Below, in pieces: positions 46,905 to 57,825 of a stretch of DNA of 64,000 nucleotides. Under the pieces are notes generated by a model. It was not told the origin of the DNA, did not search any database, and saw nothing but the letters and a program-made list of their open reading frames with translations. A program made the translations under genes and the position numbers. This stretch comes from Dolichospermum flos-aquae CCAP 1403/13F (GTDB lineage Bacteria; Cyanobacteriota; Cyanobacteriia; Cyanobacteriales; Nostocaceae). The stretch spans positions 1,364,001-1,428,000 of the forward strand of contig NZ_CP051206.1 of assembly GCF_012516395.1 (NCBI RefSeq). The letters run 5' to 3'. Numbering within the stretch: position 1 is the stretch's first letter; each line of letters starts with the position of its first letter.

Positions 46905-47140
46905 TTGATGTCATTGTTATTGGTTCTGGTATTGGTGGTTTAGTGACAGCGACCCAATTAGCAGCCAAAGGTGCAAAAGTTATAGTTTTTGAAAGTTATC
47001 TTATTCCCGGTGGTAGTGCCGGTTATTTTCAAAGCCAAGGATATACATTTGATGTCGGTGCATCAATGATTTTTGGCATGGGAAATAAAGGAACGACCAA
47101 ACAGACGCTTTTTAGCGAAATAAATTTTTATGGGAAAAGC
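46905..47140 (+). pseudogene. Truncated CrtISO/phytoene-desaturase-like gene
   Basis: The frame reads [20 protein letters not shown], the FAD-binding Rossmann start, then [19 protein letters not shown] and [20 protein letters not shown], typical of carotene cis-trans isomerase. After [11 protein letters not shown] homology ends and a stop follows at 47140, leaving under 80 of about 500 residues. The expected start ATGAATTCTGAA is thrown out of frame by a duplicated TGAATTC heptamer. Its end overlaps the convergent membrane-protein gene by about 30 bp. Confidence 0.7.
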
Positions 47141-47507
47141 TAACTTTTTTAGGCACGTATTCAGAACAGTCTATGGCTGCTTCTGTAAGAACAGAATCAG
47201 GTTTGACAGCACATTTTAAATAATGGTTATTGGCAAAAAATTGACATTTTTTACAGGGAACTTTTTGTAGAATTTTACTTTTCACGCATACCCGATCATC
47301 TGTATTGGTGCGGATTTTATGAAAAAGTAGGAGAAATATAGCCCAAACAAAAATAAATCCCAGAGGAGCTAAAGATAGTGCTAAATCTGGTATTTGGATG
47401 TTGTGATATTGGACTTGGACTTTTTCTTGTTGAACTGCACTTTGAGCAATGGACAAATTGGTATTGTCGGCCATGAGTGTATTTCCCAATACCTGCTCTA
47501 TATACAT
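47112..47507 (-). CDS. Small membrane protein with Cys-rich tail
   Basis: The 131-residue protein has one strong membrane segment (about 44-66, [20 protein letters not shown]) followed by a cytoplasmic tail with [20 protein letters not shown] and [13 protein letters not shown], a four-Cys pattern seen in conserved cyanobacterial proteins of unknown function. AGGAAAATAAG precedes the ATG. The last residues ([10 protein letters not shown]) run into the truncated CrtISO-like sequence on the other strand and may not be original. Confidence 0.65.
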   Translation of the reverse strand: MYIEQVLGNTLMADNTNLSIAQSAVQQEKVQVQYHNIQIPDLALSLAPLGFIFVWAIFLLLFHKIRTNTDDRVCVKSKILQKVPCKKCQFFANNHYLKCAVKPDSVLTEAAIDCSEYVPKKVSFSHKNLFR

Positions 47508-47896
47508 CTTATTTTCCTTAATAATCTATAATGGTTCTTAATTAACAAGTGTGACAGAACCAAGTGGCAAACCCCTCAATATAAAGTCTGTTTGAATTGT
47601 GACTGATGTTGGATTTTCAAACTTTTAATTTAAGTCTAGGATTTGTTTAGGTAAAGCTGTATATAGCTTCTGATTATAGGTTTAGCAAAAGTAAAGATTA
47701 GTTATCTCTGTCAATAGTTTTGTTTTTTATTATGTGAATATATACCTGAAGTAGTAGGTGGATATTAAAAATACAGTTAGTAATAGGTTTTTAAATTTTT
47801 GAATTTCTAGAACAGTGATACATTAATTGCATCGTAGGGGCAACCCCCCTGTGGTTGTTCTGGTAGGGTTTTGGGGCAAGCACGGGGGCATTGCCC
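47508..47896. repeat. Gap with a palindromic repeat reaching into the UPF0182 gene end
   Basis: AT-rich DNA without a supported ORF, then GTAGGGGCAACCCCC..GGGGGCATTGCCCCTAC arms at 47834-47900. The right arm supplies the stop codon of the UPF0182 gene. Confidence 0.7.
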
Positions 47897-50821
47897 CTAC
47901 AGGGGACGAATGATAGTTGTTGGTGGTGCAATTTCTGGTTGAAAGATTCCTTGTAGTGCTTGTTCTAAGGTGGGTGCCATGATGATGCGATTTTCATAGG
48001 CTACAACTACTCTTACTAATGTTGGTAAACTATTTTGTGTGGCTTCTAAATAAATTGGTTCAACATATAGTAACGATTGCTCAATGGGAACTATTAACAG
48101 ATTACCTTGAATTACTCTTGAACCTTGACGATTCCACAGAGAAATTTGTTGAGAAATAACTGGATCTTGATTTATTCTGGCTTCAATTTGTTCTTGTCCA
48201 TAAATTAAGCGTTCTTTAGGAAAGTTATATAATAGTAATTTGCCATAATTTTCGCCATCAGAACGTGCTGCTAACCAAGCGATTAAATTGGTGCGTTGTT
48301 TGGGTGTGTAGGGAAGTAAGAGGATGAATTCTTCAAAGGAGACGTTGGGGAGACTGGTTATTAAATAGTAGGGTTCAACTTTACGGCTTTCGTTGTCATA
48401 GATTTCATTAGGAATTTGCCATTGATCTTCTCTATTATAAAATACTTGAGGATCTGTCATGTGGTAGATCATTAAGCGTTCAGATTGAATTTTGAAATAA
48501 TCTACTGGATAACGGAGATGACTGCGGAGATTGACTGGTAAATTCCTCAGTGGTTGAAACATTTTGGGAAATATTTTTGACCAAGCTGTAATCAATGGAT
48601 CGGCAGCATCGGCAATGTAAAATCTGACTGTACCGTTGTTAGCATCAATTACGACTTTGACGGAATTACGGATATAGTTAATACTATTTTTACCTGTATC
48701 TGAGTAAGGATAGCGATCGCTTGTGGTGTAAGCATCAACTATCCAATAAAGATAATTTTCTTGGCCAGGAAATTGTTGATTTTTACCATCTATATGGGCA
48801 TCTACTGCAACTAAATAAGGATCACTATCGAATTTTAAAAAAGGGGCAATAGTTTGAATTCGTTGGTTAATATTTCGTCGTAATAATACTTTAGTTTCTG
48901 GCAAAAAATCTCTGGTAAATACCATTTTCCAATCTTTTAAATATATAGAAAATAGCCATCTTTTCCATAGAGAGTTGATATGAATACCACCTAATCCATC
49001 ATAAGTATTATAAACATTATCGCTGCCACTGGGATAATCTAATTCTTTAACTTTTGTCCCAGTCATAACATGAGTATTACTAATTTCTCCATAATAAATT
49101 CGGGGTTGTCCGATGGGAATACTGGCACGAATATTGGCATTAGAAGTATTTAAGACGCTACCATTTTGGCTAATATCTTTGACAAAATATTCTGGTAATC
49201 CAGCAGCAGCAACGGTATTAACTGGACTCATAGTGAAGCCATAACCATGAGTATAAATCATATTTTGGTTTACCCATGTTTGTGCGGGGAGAGGAACATC
49301 TGGATAATTTAATTCTCTCGCTGCAATTAGTACCTGTTGTTTTTCTTGATTCCCGTTATTCTTAATTAAATATCTATCAATATCAGCATCAGGGAATTGA
49401 TAATAAGGACGAATTTGTTGTAATTGACGATTGGTTTTTAATAATGGTTCTTGATCCCAAAGCCGAATATTTTTAATTGTTAATTCATTAGCTTTAATAT
49501 CTGCTTCTGTGAGTTTTCCTGTGGGGTTAAATATTTGAGAATCAATGACATCTAAATTAAATGCTTGACGAGTCATGTCAATATTTCGCATTATATAAGG
49601 TTGTTCTTTTTGTAATTCATTTGGCTCAACAATAAAACTTTGTACAGCCATAGGTAAAATAAAATTACCGATTAATATAAAAGTTATATACATACCTAAT
49701 GTATAAATTGCCCAGCGATGATGTGAGGATTTTTTTTGCCAAAATACAGTTAACCACAATAAATATAAGGCTATAGCTACCGATAAAATATATAATATTG
49801 TATCTGCTGGTAATTGGGCTTTAACATCAGTATAACTAGCTCCATAACTCACTCCACGAACCGAGTAAAGCAGTTGATAACGACTCAGCCAATAATTTAA
49901 AGATACTACTAACATTAAACAGCCAGATAAGCCAAATAAATGGCGCATTTGTGGAGAAGAAAATCCTGGAAAAATAGCTTCTCTGAAGCTATTAGCTGAT
50001 AATAAATAGGTGAGAATAACGCTAATAAAACCATATAGAGATAATCCTATTAACCAAAATCCTAAGAGTTCCCAGATCGGGAGATGGAAAATATAAAAAC
50101 TGATATCTTTGCCAAATAATGGTTCAGAATGATTAAAGGAAATAGGATGAAAAGATAAAAGAATTTTTGACCAATATTGAGACAGTATCCAGCCAAAACT
50201 GAGACTAAAAATAATAGCGATCGCTCTGAGGAAGAATTTGCTATAAATTAATATAGCCATGGAAAATCCCCCAAATAATCCTAAATACAAAGGTTGAGAA
50301 ATTATCTGTTTTCCCAACTGCAAAATTATATCTACTCGCAATAGCAGTGGCACTGATAAACTGGATTGATTAACTTTCCCTGGCCAATAAGAGAGGGCAA
50401 TTTCTCCATATTGTGCTAACACTAAACACATCAAAAAAATTAATCCTAGGATTAGAGGTAAAAGCCATCGCAATTTAATTTTATTGGTATAATTATGCCA
50501 TTGAGGAGATTGATTATTTGTGGGATACTGAGGACTAAGAAAAGTGGTTAATTTGCGACTAATTTTTATTTCCTGTATCGGACTAGAATTAGGAAAAGGG
50601 GGATATTTTAACCTCTGGGCTAAAGTGAGATTTCCTAACAAGTAAATGGCACTCAAACTCACAATAAATAACCATAAACTCCCCTGAGTTAACAATCTTT
50701 GTAGAAATACTTCTAGATAACCAACTTCCTGAAACCAAAAAATTTCCGCACCCAAATGAGCAGCTATATCTAAGAATAGCCACAAACCCAAACAGCCTAT
50801 AAAAATTTTAATAGTGTTCAT
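47897..50821 (-). CDS. UPF0182 family large membrane protein
   Basis: The 974-residue protein (ATG at 50821; a TTG two codons earlier is possible) begins with about seven membrane segments within the first ~400 residues, including [20 protein letters not shown], and continues as a large extracytoplasmic domain with [61 protein letters not shown] and [20 protein letters not shown]. These are hallmark segments of the UPF0182/COG1615 family, whose function is unknown. The stop codon lies in a palindromic repeat, so the natural end may have been slightly longer. Confidence 0.92.
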   Translation of the reverse strand: MNTIKIFIGCLGLWLFLDIAAHLGAEIFWFQEVGYLEVFLQRLLTQGSLWLFIVSLSAIYLLGNLTLAQRLKYPPFPNSSPIQEIKISRKLTTFLSPQYPTNNQSPQWHNYTNKIKLRWLLPLILGLIFLMCLVLAQYGEIALSYWPGKVNQSSLSVPLLLRVDIILQLGKQIISQPLYLGLFGGFSMAILIYSKFFLRAIAIIFSLSFGWILSQYWSKILLSFHPISFNHSEPLFGKDISFYIFHLPIWELLGFWLIGLSLYGFISVILTYLLSANSFREAIFPGFSSPQMRHLFGLSGCLMLVVSLNYWLSRYQLLYSVRGVSYGASYTDVKAQLPADTILYILSVAIALYLLWLTVFWQKKSSHHRWAIYTLGMYITFILIGNFILPMAVQSFIVEPNELQKEQPYIMRNIDMTRQAFNLDVIDSQIFNPTGKLTEADIKANELTIKNIRLWDQEPLLKTNRQLQQIRPYYQFPDADIDRYLIKNNGNQEKQQVLIAARELNYPDVPLPAQTWVNQNMIYTHGYGFTMSPVNTVAAAGLPEYFVKDISQNGSVLNTSNANIRASIPIGQPRIYYGEISNTHVMTGTKVKELDYPSGSDNVYNTYDGLGGIHINSLWKRWLFSIYLKDWKMVFTRDFLPETKVLLRRNINQRIQTIAPFLKFDSDPYLVAVDAHIDGKNQQFPGQENYLYWIVDAYTTSDRYPYSDTGKNSINYIRNSVKVVIDANNGTVRFYIADAADPLITAWSKIFPKMFQPLRNLPVNLRSHLRYPVDYFKIQSERLMIYHMTDPQVFYNREDQWQIPNEIYDNESRKVEPYYLITSLPNVSFEEFILLLPYTPKQRTNLIAWLAARSDGENYGKLLLYNFPKERLIYGQEQIEARINQDPVISQQISLWNRQGSRVIQGNLLIVPIEQSLLYVEPIYLEATQNSLPTLVRVVVAYENRIIMAPTLEQALQGIFQPEIAPPTTIIRPL

Positions 50822-51251
50822 TTCCAAAATATTGCTTTGAGAGGATATTTGAAAAGTTTATGGCGAATATAGTTCGCTACTACACACCAAAATCACTCAA
50901 ATTTTCTTTAGGAATTGCATTAATTTGATTGATAGATGTTTGGCTTAGTTCTATGGGTAAAGATCCATTAATATCACTTGGTACTACAAACTAAAACATG
51001 AGTGCCAAAGCTAAAAAAGGCGATGCCCTGAGCTTGTCGAAGGGTAAACGTAAAAAACAAAAAGCTGGGTTAAATAAATCAATTCTTGATGTGGGAATGG
51101 GGATGATAATGCTAAACCCCGACAATTCTCAACACATAACAGAAATTTAAAGCCACCTTCAAGCCCGCAGGTTTCAACCTGTAGGTGAAAGTGGCTATAA
51201 AATCAACGTATTAACAGGTTGTCATGGTGATGCACTCATCACAAATCCCAT
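50822..51251. repeat. Gap with a solo MITE end and nested palindromes
   Basis: GAGGATATTTGAAAAGTTT at 50841-50859 is a single terminal repeat of the MITE family at 30505 and 61940, with no partner found. A dispersed CCCTGAGCTTGTCGAAGGG repeat lies at about 51026. At about 51151-51196 AGCCAC..GTGGCT encloses GCAGGTT..AACCTG, a stem that could terminate the helicase transcript. Confidence 0.6.
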
Positions 51252-52817
51252 CTATTCTCTACCCGTAGGTAAACCTAACTTGTGATTGCTAGGAGTAGAA
51301 GAGGGTTCATTGTAGGCTATTTTTAACTTTGGTTTAACACTACCGCCACTGCCACCGCTACTACGTCTTTCATCGTTACCTCTACCTTCTTTTGACCAAG
51401 AGGAACGTCCACCGCGACCACCACCAGAACTACGTTCCCGTTCTCCACCATCCCCACGTTTGTTAATTCTGGGTTTGGGAGTTGGGCTTTCGTCTACGGG
51501 CAGGTCTACTCCTGATATTAACCAAGCAGGACGGGTTTGATCGTAAGCGATTTGTAAAGCAGCCGCAGCGATCGCATGAGCATCATATTCCTCAATCATT
51601 TCGCTGATAATCGGCAAGAAGGAAGCTAACCGTTCCCCAGTTAAAGCTTCTGCCACTTGTCCTCTTAACTTCTGGATATGTTGGGCTTCAAGCTGCGCCT
51701 TGGTAGGAATAGAGAGAATTTGCCAAGTTTGACGGTTATGGCGTTCAAATGCCTGTTGTTTGCGGCGTTCAAAAGATTGTACTAAAGAAATTGCCGTTCC
51801 TTCTTTTCCAGCCCGACCAGTCCGACCAATGCGGTGAACATAGGTTTCTACGCTATCAGGTAAATCAAAGTTGATTACATGAGAAAGTTGGTCAACGTCC
51901 AACCCACGCGCTGCAATATCAGTAGCGACAACCCAACGCACTTGACGGTTACGGAAACGGATTAATAGGCGTTCCCGCGCTTGTTGAGACAAATCACCAT
52001 GATATTCATCCACACTATGACCAGCAGATTGCAATTGACTGGTTAGTTCTGCCGCTGTACGCCGGGTGCGAACAAAGATTAAAGCTGTTTCTGGATCTTC
52101 CATTTCCAGAATTGGTTGTAAAGCTTTAGCTTTTGTCCAATGACGAGGAATCATGTAAGCCACTTGATTGATTTTATTCGGTGCGGCTTTGGGTTGTTCA
52201 ACGGTGACAGTCACCGGTGAGTTCAAAAATTTATTTACCAACATCCGAATTGATGGTGGCATTGTCGCGGAAAATAATGCTGTTTGGCGTTCATTAGGCG
52301 CTTGGGAAAGAATTCTTTCCACATCGTCAATGAAGCCCATGCTTAACATTTCATCAGCTTCATCTAAGACAAACCATTTGACTTGATCTAGCTTCAAGTT
52401 ACCACGATCTAGTAAGTCTATAACCCGTCCTGGTGTCCCGACAACGATTTGCGCCCCACGTCTGAGTTGCATAATTTGACGGTCAATTGATTGACCACCA
52501 TAAATAGCCGCTGCTTTCAAGTAACTGTTACCAATAAATTGGGAAACAGCCGCATGAACTTGAATTGCTAATTCACGAGTTGGGGTTAAAACTATTGCTT
52601 GTACAGCTTTGAGGTTCTCATCTAACCGCTCTAAAATTGGTAGAGAAAAAGCCGCGGTTTTACCTGTTCCTGTTTGCGATTGACCAACTACATCCCGACC
52701 ATTTAATAGTTGAGGAATTGCTTGGGTTTGAATATTTGTAGGTTCAGTAAAACCCATGCCTTCTAACAATGTAGCCCGTTCTGGGGAAATGCCTAATTCT
52801 TGAAATGATAAATTCAT
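51252..52817 (-). CDS. DEAD-box RNA helicase
   Basis: The enzyme unwinds RNA with ATP; cyanobacterial members are often cold or redox regulated. The 521 residues show the Q motif (FTEPTNIQTQAIP, 23-35), Walker A SQTGTGKT (47-54), PTRELAIQ, GTPGR, DEAD (151-154), SAT in LFSATMP, and motifs V/VI in VATDIAARGLDV and YVHRIGRTGRAG. After a DeaD-like helical region the last ~80 residues are Arg/Gly/Ser-rich (GGERERSSGGGRGGRSS), an RNA-binding tail. It is transcribed toward the UPF0182 gene and follows rimO by 65 bp. Confidence 0.95.
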   Translation of the reverse strand: MNLSFQELGISPERATLLEGMGFTEPTNIQTQAIPQLLNGRDVVGQSQTGTGKTAAFSLPILERLDENLKAVQAIVLTPTRELAIQVHAAVSQFIGNSYLKAAAIYGGQSIDRQIMQLRRGAQIVVGTPGRVIDLLDRGNLKLDQVKWFVLDEADEMLSMGFIDDVERILSQAPNERQTALFSATMPPSIRMLVNKFLNSPVTVTVEQPKAAPNKINQVAYMIPRHWTKAKALQPILEMEDPETALIFVRTRRTAAELTSQLQSAGHSVDEYHGDLSQQARERLLIRFRNRQVRWVVATDIAARGLDVDQLSHVINFDLPDSVETYVHRIGRTGRAGKEGTAISLVQSFERRKQQAFERHNRQTWQILSIPTKAQLEAQHIQKLRGQVAEALTGERLASFLPIISEMIEEYDAHAIAAAALQIAYDQTRPAWLISGVDLPVDESPTPKPRINKRGDGGERERSSGGGRGGRSSWSKEGRGNDERRSSGGSGGSVKPKLKIAYNEPSSTPSNHKLGLPTGRE

Positions 52818-52882
52818 TAACGCTCCTAGATTTGATTGTAAATTTGGGACTGGTAAACCGATACTTATTTGTAAATTAAGTC

Positions 52883-54238
52883 TTATACAACAGCAGATAG
52901 CAGATGGGAAGATAATCTATCACTATTGATAACTTGACCATAGAGGTCATAGGCATCGGCACTTTGAATTGCTACTTTGACGATGGTTCCTAGCCTAGCC
53001 TCTCCTTTAACATAGACTTGACCATCAACTTCGGGAGAAAATCTGCCGGAACGACCGATTAATTCTCCACCTTGGGGATTTTCCTGTTCAATCAGGACAT
53101 CAACTATCTTGCCGACTTCCTGTTGATTTTTCTGGAAAGAAATTGGCTGTTGTAATTCCATTAGGCGATTACGGCGTTCCGTCATCACTGCCGCTGGAAT
53201 TTGATTGGGTAGATTGTAGGCAGGAGTTCCTTCTTCTGGTGAGAAAGTAAAAACACCAACATGATCAAATTTATGTCCTTGGGTAAACTCTAATAAATGT
53301 TGAAAATGCTCTTGAGTTTCTCCAGGAAAACCAACTATAAATGTGGTTCTGAACACTGCTGATGGTAGGGCAATTTTCAGCCGTTCCATAATCCCATCAT
53401 TGATCTGTCCTTGCCAGGGACGATTCATAGCCCGGAGAATTTCTGGATGGGAATGTTGCAGTGGCAAGTCCAAATATGGCAAAACGTTGGCAGTTTCTTG
53501 AATAGCCGCAATCACATCCGCTGTTAATCCGGTGGGATAGGCGTAGTGCATCCTAATCCAAGGTATATCTACTTTGCCTAATGCCCGCAGCAATTCGGCT
53601 AATTTGGGTTTCCCGTAAATATCTAAGCCGTAATTGGTGGTGATTTGGGAAATGAGAATTATTTCTTTGACACCTTGACTTGCCAGTTGTTGGGCTTCGG
53701 CAACTATTGATTCAATGGTACGCGATCGCTGATTTCCTCGTAAATGGGGAATAATGCAAAATGCACACCGATAATCACAGCCTTCTGCCACTCGCAGGTA
53801 AGCTACTCCTTCGGTGGTTGTCCGATAACGGGGTGTGGTTTCGTCGGCTATATAAGTGGGTTCAGCAGTAATTTCTTTAACTCGCTCTCCCCGCTCTGCT
53901 CGCTCGATCACATCCACAATTTTGTGATAATCACCTGTCCCTACTACCGCTACTGCTTCTGGCAATTCTTCCAATAATTGTTCTTGAAAGTGTTGCGCCA
54001 TGCAGCCAGTAATCACGATTTTTTTCTTGGCTTCCGCTAGTTCTACTAGGGTTTTTACTGATTCTTGTCGAGCCGCTTCGATAAAACTACAGGTATTGAC
54101 AATTACGTAATCTGCTAATTCTTCGTTACTATCTACACCATAGCCTGCATTTACTAGCAGCCCTAGCATATGTTCTGTATCAATTCGATTTTTCTCGCAG
54201 CCCAGGTGAGAAATGGCAATCGTTGGCTTTTCACCCAT
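52883..54238 (-). CDS. rimO: Ribosomal protein S12 methylthiotransferase RimO
   Basis: RimO is a radical-SAM enzyme that methylthiolates Asp-88 of ribosomal protein S12. The 451 residues carry the N-terminal UPF0004 domain with Cys 14, 50 and 79 (auxiliary cluster), the radical-SAM motif C154-x3-C158-x2-C161 ([17 protein letters not shown]) and a C-terminal TRAM domain ([12 protein letters not shown] to the end). The start [14 protein letters not shown] is RimO rather than MiaB-like. It is 65 bp upstream of the helicase and probably cotranscribed. Confidence 0.95.
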   Translation of the reverse strand: MGEKPTIAISHLGCEKNRIDTEHMLGLLVNAGYGVDSNEELADYVIVNTCSFIEAARQESVKTLVELAEAKKKIVITGCMAQHFQEQLLEELPEAVAVVGTGDYHKIVDVIERAERGERVKEITAEPTYIADETTPRYRTTTEGVAYLRVAEGCDYRCAFCIIPHLRGNQRSRTIESIVAEAQQLASQGVKEIILISQITTNYGLDIYGKPKLAELLRALGKVDIPWIRMHYAYPTGLTADVIAAIQETANVLPYLDLPLQHSHPEILRAMNRPWQGQINDGIMERLKIALPSAVFRTTFIVGFPGETQEHFQHLLEFTQGHKFDHVGVFTFSPEEGTPAYNLPNQIPAAVMTERRNRLMELQQPISFQKNQQEVGKIVDVLIEQENPQGGELIGRSGRFSPEVDGQVYVKGEARLGTIVKVAIQSADAYDLYGQVINSDRLSSHLLSAVV

Positions 54239-54600
54239 ATTTTCAATAAGTCTTCCGTTTTTCCTTGTTAATTAACATTTAAGCATTGTGTCGGGAATAA
54301 ATACAGCAGATCACAAGTAAACTAATCAATACGGGTTTAGCAGTGCCAAAGCCCTACCTAATAACTCACTCGGTGAATTTTGCTATAATTTCCACCCAAC
54401 TACCCGCTACTAATTACCAGATTTAACCTATATAACTAGCAACTTTAACTAGTAAAAGCCAAATTACAGCCTTCATCTATCATGTTGATAGAGGCTAGTC
54501 CATGATACTTCTACTAATTTGTTTCCCAGGGTAATCTTAAGTGTCTTTGGGTAAGTCTGACACTCATAATATTTTTAACAATTCGCTTAATGGTATTTTG
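54239..54600. other. Gene-free stretch upstream of rimO
   Basis: This contains the rimO promoter region and AT-rich DNA. A partial GTTTAGCAGTGCCAAAGCCCT repeat lies near 54337. I see no supported gene. Confidence 0.5.
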
Positions 54601-54604
54601 CATT

Positions 54605-54790
54605 ACCGTAGCGTGGGCGTTGTTAATTTACCCGTTGGGAAGCCGACCAAGAGGTCTGTTGTGAGAAGCCGCTACCCAACTGGGGAAATCGCACTGGCGA
54701 CTACGCCTATCAAGCAGTAATGCTACTCGGACATTTGCAATTAAATGCCGGGAAGCTGCCTTACATCTTGTGAGTGGCAAACTCCTCTTG
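54605..54790 (+). ncRNA. Candidate structured RNA of unknown family
   Basis: On the plus strand GTTGGG (near 54633) can pair with CCCAAC (near 54674), enclosing a GACC-AAGA-GGTC hairpin. Next come TCGC-ACTG-GCGA and CATTT-GCAATT-AAATG hairpins. The sequence is GC-richer than its surroundings and has no convincing ORF on the plus strand; an antisense ORF of 105 codons looks accidental. It may be an orphan transposon right end, an omega-RNA-type RNA or a free ncRNA. I do not recognise a family. Confidence 0.3.
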
Positions 54791-55165
54791 TTATCATATT
54801 CTATCTTAACATATCTTATGGAAGGTGGAAATTTAATTTCCATCTTGAGGAGGAGGCAATAACCTGACCATAAGAAAACTGGTGAGGATCTACGCTCCAA
54901 ATTCGTGAAATTTTTACTGCCACCTGCTATATCTAGTTTAGACAAGAAAATAGATAATTGGTGAAATTACTATTTCTGATCTGTTTCGGTGTTCCCCAAA
55001 GCAATTTATCTTAGTACAAGAAGACATCCGGCGGCAATGCCCAGGGAATCTACATTTTTTTGTTTGATTCTCGCTGTCTATTTATTGATGCCATTTTGTT
55101 ACCCCCTCGTCTGGAGGGTGGGGGTAGAAACAGTTTGATAATTTCTACCCATAACTATCCATATA

Positions 55166-55349
55166 TTACTGTTTGTCCAAGTCTTCAATTAATTGATCAA
55201 CAAATTCCCTTAACCGTTGTTGCTGTGTTAGGGACGGTTTTAATTTTTACCCTCTGTCCTTTCCGACCTTTAAAACAAATTGGTTGAGCGTCTAACTCAG
55301 CTTTGAGGATTTTCTTAGCACCAATTTTATTATTTTTCTCAAATGGCAT
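55166..55349 (-). pseudogene. Small conserved cyanobacterial protein, frameshifted
   Basis: From ATG 55349 the frame reads MPFEKNNKIGAKKILKAELD, then AQPICFKGRKGQRVKIKTVPN and stops at 55197 after an unrelated tail. In another frame the sequence continues QQQRLREFVDQLIEDLDKQ and stops at 55166. An indel near 55227 would restore one ~60-residue protein. The MPFEKNNKxGAKK start is familiar from a small cyanobacterial protein of unknown function that often sits near mobile elements. The TnpB element begins just after its start. Confidence 0.5.
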
Positions 55350-55408
55350 TGACTTTAACCTTGTAAGTTGGTATACTAACTATAGTACAACATTGAAAGG
55401 TCGAGTCA

Positions 55409-56526
55409 ATGCTTTTATCATTCAAAACTGCACTAATTCCAAATAACCGACAGATTACAGCTTTTCGCAAAGCTTCTGGAGTCGCTAGACACGCTTACAA
55501 CTGGGCAAATGCTCAAATCAAGGATATTTTAGCTGCTCAAAAAGAAGGCGAAAAACTTAAATTACCCTCAGCAATAGACTTGCATAAGCGATTAATTGCT
55601 GAGGTAAAATCTGAGCATATTTGGTATTACGAAGTTAATAAAAATGTTCCTCAGAAGGCGTTAGCTGATTTACGCCAAGCATGGGATAGGTGTTTTAGGA
55701 AGACATCGAAACAACCCCGATTCAAGAAGAAAGGTCAACGTGATTCTTTCTATTTGGAGTCAGGAACTAAGGCGAAACCAGCAATTAAAAATGATAGTAA
55801 AAGAATTAAATTACCGTCAATTGGCTGGGTACGTTTAGCAGAACCTTTACCGATTACAGTAACTCATAATTGCGTGATTTCTAGACAGGCTGATAAATGG
55901 TTTATTTCTGTTAAATACGAAGTTGAAAAACCTCCTATACTTGCAGACAGACCGACCATTGGCGTTGACATAGGAATTAAGGAGTTAGCAGTTTGTAGTA
56001 ATGGTGAAGTATTCGAGAATCCTAAAGCCTACCGCCAAAGAGTAAACGCATGAAACGTTTACAGCGTAGCGTTAGCAGAAAACTAAAGGGGTCTAATAAC
56101 CGTAAAAAAGCTGTGAGAAAATTAGCTAAATTACACGCCAAAGTTTCTAATATTCGCAAGGATTCTATTCACAAATTAACCTACTATCTAGCTAAAAACC
56201 ACAGCATAATTAAGATAGAAGATTTGCACGTTAAGGCATTTTTGAAGAACCACAAATTAGCAGGTGCAATTGCAGATTGTGGGATGTATGAATTTAAAAG
56301 GCAATTAGAGTACAAAACTGAGAAATTCGGGAGTGAACTAATCCTTGTGGATAGGTTCTTTCCTAGTTCGCAAATATGCTCTAATTGCGGTAATCATCGT
56401 CATAAAATGCCATTAAAAAACCGCGTTTATATTTGTCCTGATTGTGACTATAAAGCTGACAGGGACTTAAATGCAGCGCGTAATATTGACCGATGGTTTG
56501 TGGATATTTTTATCCCTGTAGCGTAG
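55409..56526 (+). pseudogene. tnpB: TnpB (IS200/IS605-type RNA-guided nuclease), single-base frameshift
   Basis: Two overlapping frames (55409-56053 and 56050-56526) together give one TnpB. The first has the N-terminal helical region and RuvC D187 (GVDIGIKELAVC); the second has basic KRLQRSVSRKLKGSNNRKKA, the RuvC Glu (IIKIEDLHV), a zinc ribbon (CSNCG..CPDCDY) and the final RuvC Asp motif (ADRDLNAARN). Adding one A to the AAA at about 56045-56047 would join them as RVKRMKRLQRS, the family's usual sequence. All catalytic residues are present, so this is a fresh mutation, or less likely a site of ribosomal frameshifting. No TnpA is adjacent. Confidence 0.85.
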
Positions 56527-56704
56527 CGGTTCCTTTGAGGAACTACGGTCAGAAACGGTAAGTTCTACCGAGATTGCCTGTGGAGCGGAAAAACCTCTTA
56601 GAAGCCATTCTAAGACCGCGATGAAGCAGGAAGTAAACACTAAGGTTATCGCTGTCCAGATGTGTCTAGACTTTGGTAATTTTGGGTAAGTTTTATAGAA
56701 CGGA
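56527..56704 (+). other. reRNA region and right end of the TnpB element
   Basis: The 180 bp after tnpB contain a GCGGTTCCTTTGAGGAACTA hairpin, several short stems and end in GTAAGTTTTATAGAACGGA (56686-56704). In TnpB systems the guide RNA scaffold overlaps the tnpB 3' end and the guide lies past the right end, here from 56705. The same end motif recurs at 59063-59081. The remaining stretch up to btpA (56705-56921) holds a GACGGG..CCCGTC-type hairpin near 56735-56765. Confidence 0.55.
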
Positions 56705-56921
56705 TAGGCAACGACTCCAGACTGTGACCGAAAAGACGGGACACAAGCCCCGTCCTTCCAGGACGGCTTTATGTTAAAATTTGGTCATAGTCGCCATAGG
56801 GCATTGGGAGACTTTAAACGGACATGGAGGGACGATAAGACCACTTGTGGCGGGTTCTGGCGAAGTGTCAAGAATCACCGCACCTTCAGGTCGGTGAGTA
56901 TGTCAAAAATAAATTAAAGCC

Positions 56922-57734
56922 GTGGATTTACATCAGTTATTTAAAACCCGAACACCAATTATTGGCGTAGTACATCTGCTACCTCTTCCGACTTCAGCCC
57001 GTTGGGGAGGTAGTCTCAAAGCAGTGATTGACCGTGCCGAACAAGAAGCCACAGCCCTTGCTAGTGGAGGGGTAAATGGGATAATCGTTGAGAATTTTTT
57101 CGATGCCCCTTTTACCAAAAATCAAGTTGATCCAGCCGTTGTCAGTGCGATGACTGTGGTTGTTCAACGCATCCAAAATTTAGTCACTGTGCCTATAGGG
57201 TTAAATGTGTTACGTAATGATGGCAGGAGTGCGATCGCTATTGCTAGTTGCGTTAATGCCCAGTTTGTCAGAATTAATGTTCTCACGGGTGTGATGGCAA
57301 CTGACCAAGGATTAATTGAGGGGGAAGCTCATCAATTACTGCGATATCGGCGAGAATTAGGATCTGATGTGAAAATTTTTGCTGATGTTTTGGTAAAACA
57401 CGCTCGTCCTTTAAGTTCTCCTCATCTCACTGTTGCTGTTAAGGATACTATTGAACGAGGTTTGGCTGATGCGGTAATTTTATCTGGTTGGGCTACGGGT
57501 AGTCCTCCTGACCAAGAGGATTTGGAACTGGCTAGTAATGCTGCTGCTGGTACTCCTGTTTTTATTGGTAGTGGTGCAAGTTGGGAAAATGTGGGGACGT
57601 TACTACAAGCAGCAGACGGGGTGATTGTTTCTAGTTCTCTGAAACGTTATGGTCAAATTCAGCAACCGATAGATCCGAATCGCGTCAGTCAATTTGTCGA
57701 AGCTGCCCGCAGACCTCTATTGTCTAAACTATGA
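56922..57734 (+). CDS. btpA: BtpA family protein (photosystem I biogenesis)
   Basis: BtpA stabilises photosystem I reaction-centre proteins in Synechocystis. The 270 residues form a TIM-barrel-like protein starting FKTRTPIIGVVHLLPLPTSA, with GVNGIIVENFFDAPF, QFVRINVLTGVMATDQGLIE, VKIFADVLVKHARPL and GTPVFIGSGASWENVGTLL. The start is GTG, since no ATG precedes the conserved barrel strand. The end of the gene and the bases after it are a 40-bp tandem duplication (57719-57794). Confidence 0.92.
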   Translation: MDLHQLFKTRTPIIGVVHLLPLPTSARWGGSLKAVIDRAEQEATALASGGVNGIIVENFFDAPFTKNQVDPAVVSAMTVVVQRIQNLVTVPIGLNVLRNDGRSAIAIASCVNAQFVRINVLTGVMATDQGLIEGEAHQLLRYRRELGSDVKIFADVLVKHARPLSSPHLTVAVKDTIERGLADAVILSGWATGSPPDQEDLELASNAAAGTPVFIGSGASWENVGTLLQAADGVIVSSSLKRYGQIQQPIDPNRVSQFVEAARRPLLSKL

Positions 57735-57794
57735 TTCTTTTGATTTGCTTGATTAGAAATTGTCTAAACTATGATTCTTTTGATTTGCTTGATT
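57719..57794. repeat. Direct duplication of the btpA 3' end
   Basis: ATTGTCTAAACTATGATTCT and the following 16 bases occur at 57719 and again at 57759 with a 40-bp period, so the last codons of btpA and its stop are repeated downstream. Confidence 0.9.
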
Positions 57795-57825
57795 TAGATG
57801 ATTATGAGGATCTTTAGACTCTCTT

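Noticed and set aside
54628-54945. 105-codon minus-strand ORF upstream of the TnpB element
   Set aside because: The translation looks random and Arg/Ser rich, and it lies over hairpins of the candidate RNA.
55060-55287. 75-codon plus-strand ORF
   Set aside because: It overlaps the better-supported minus-strand small gene remnant and contains palindromic repeat sequence.
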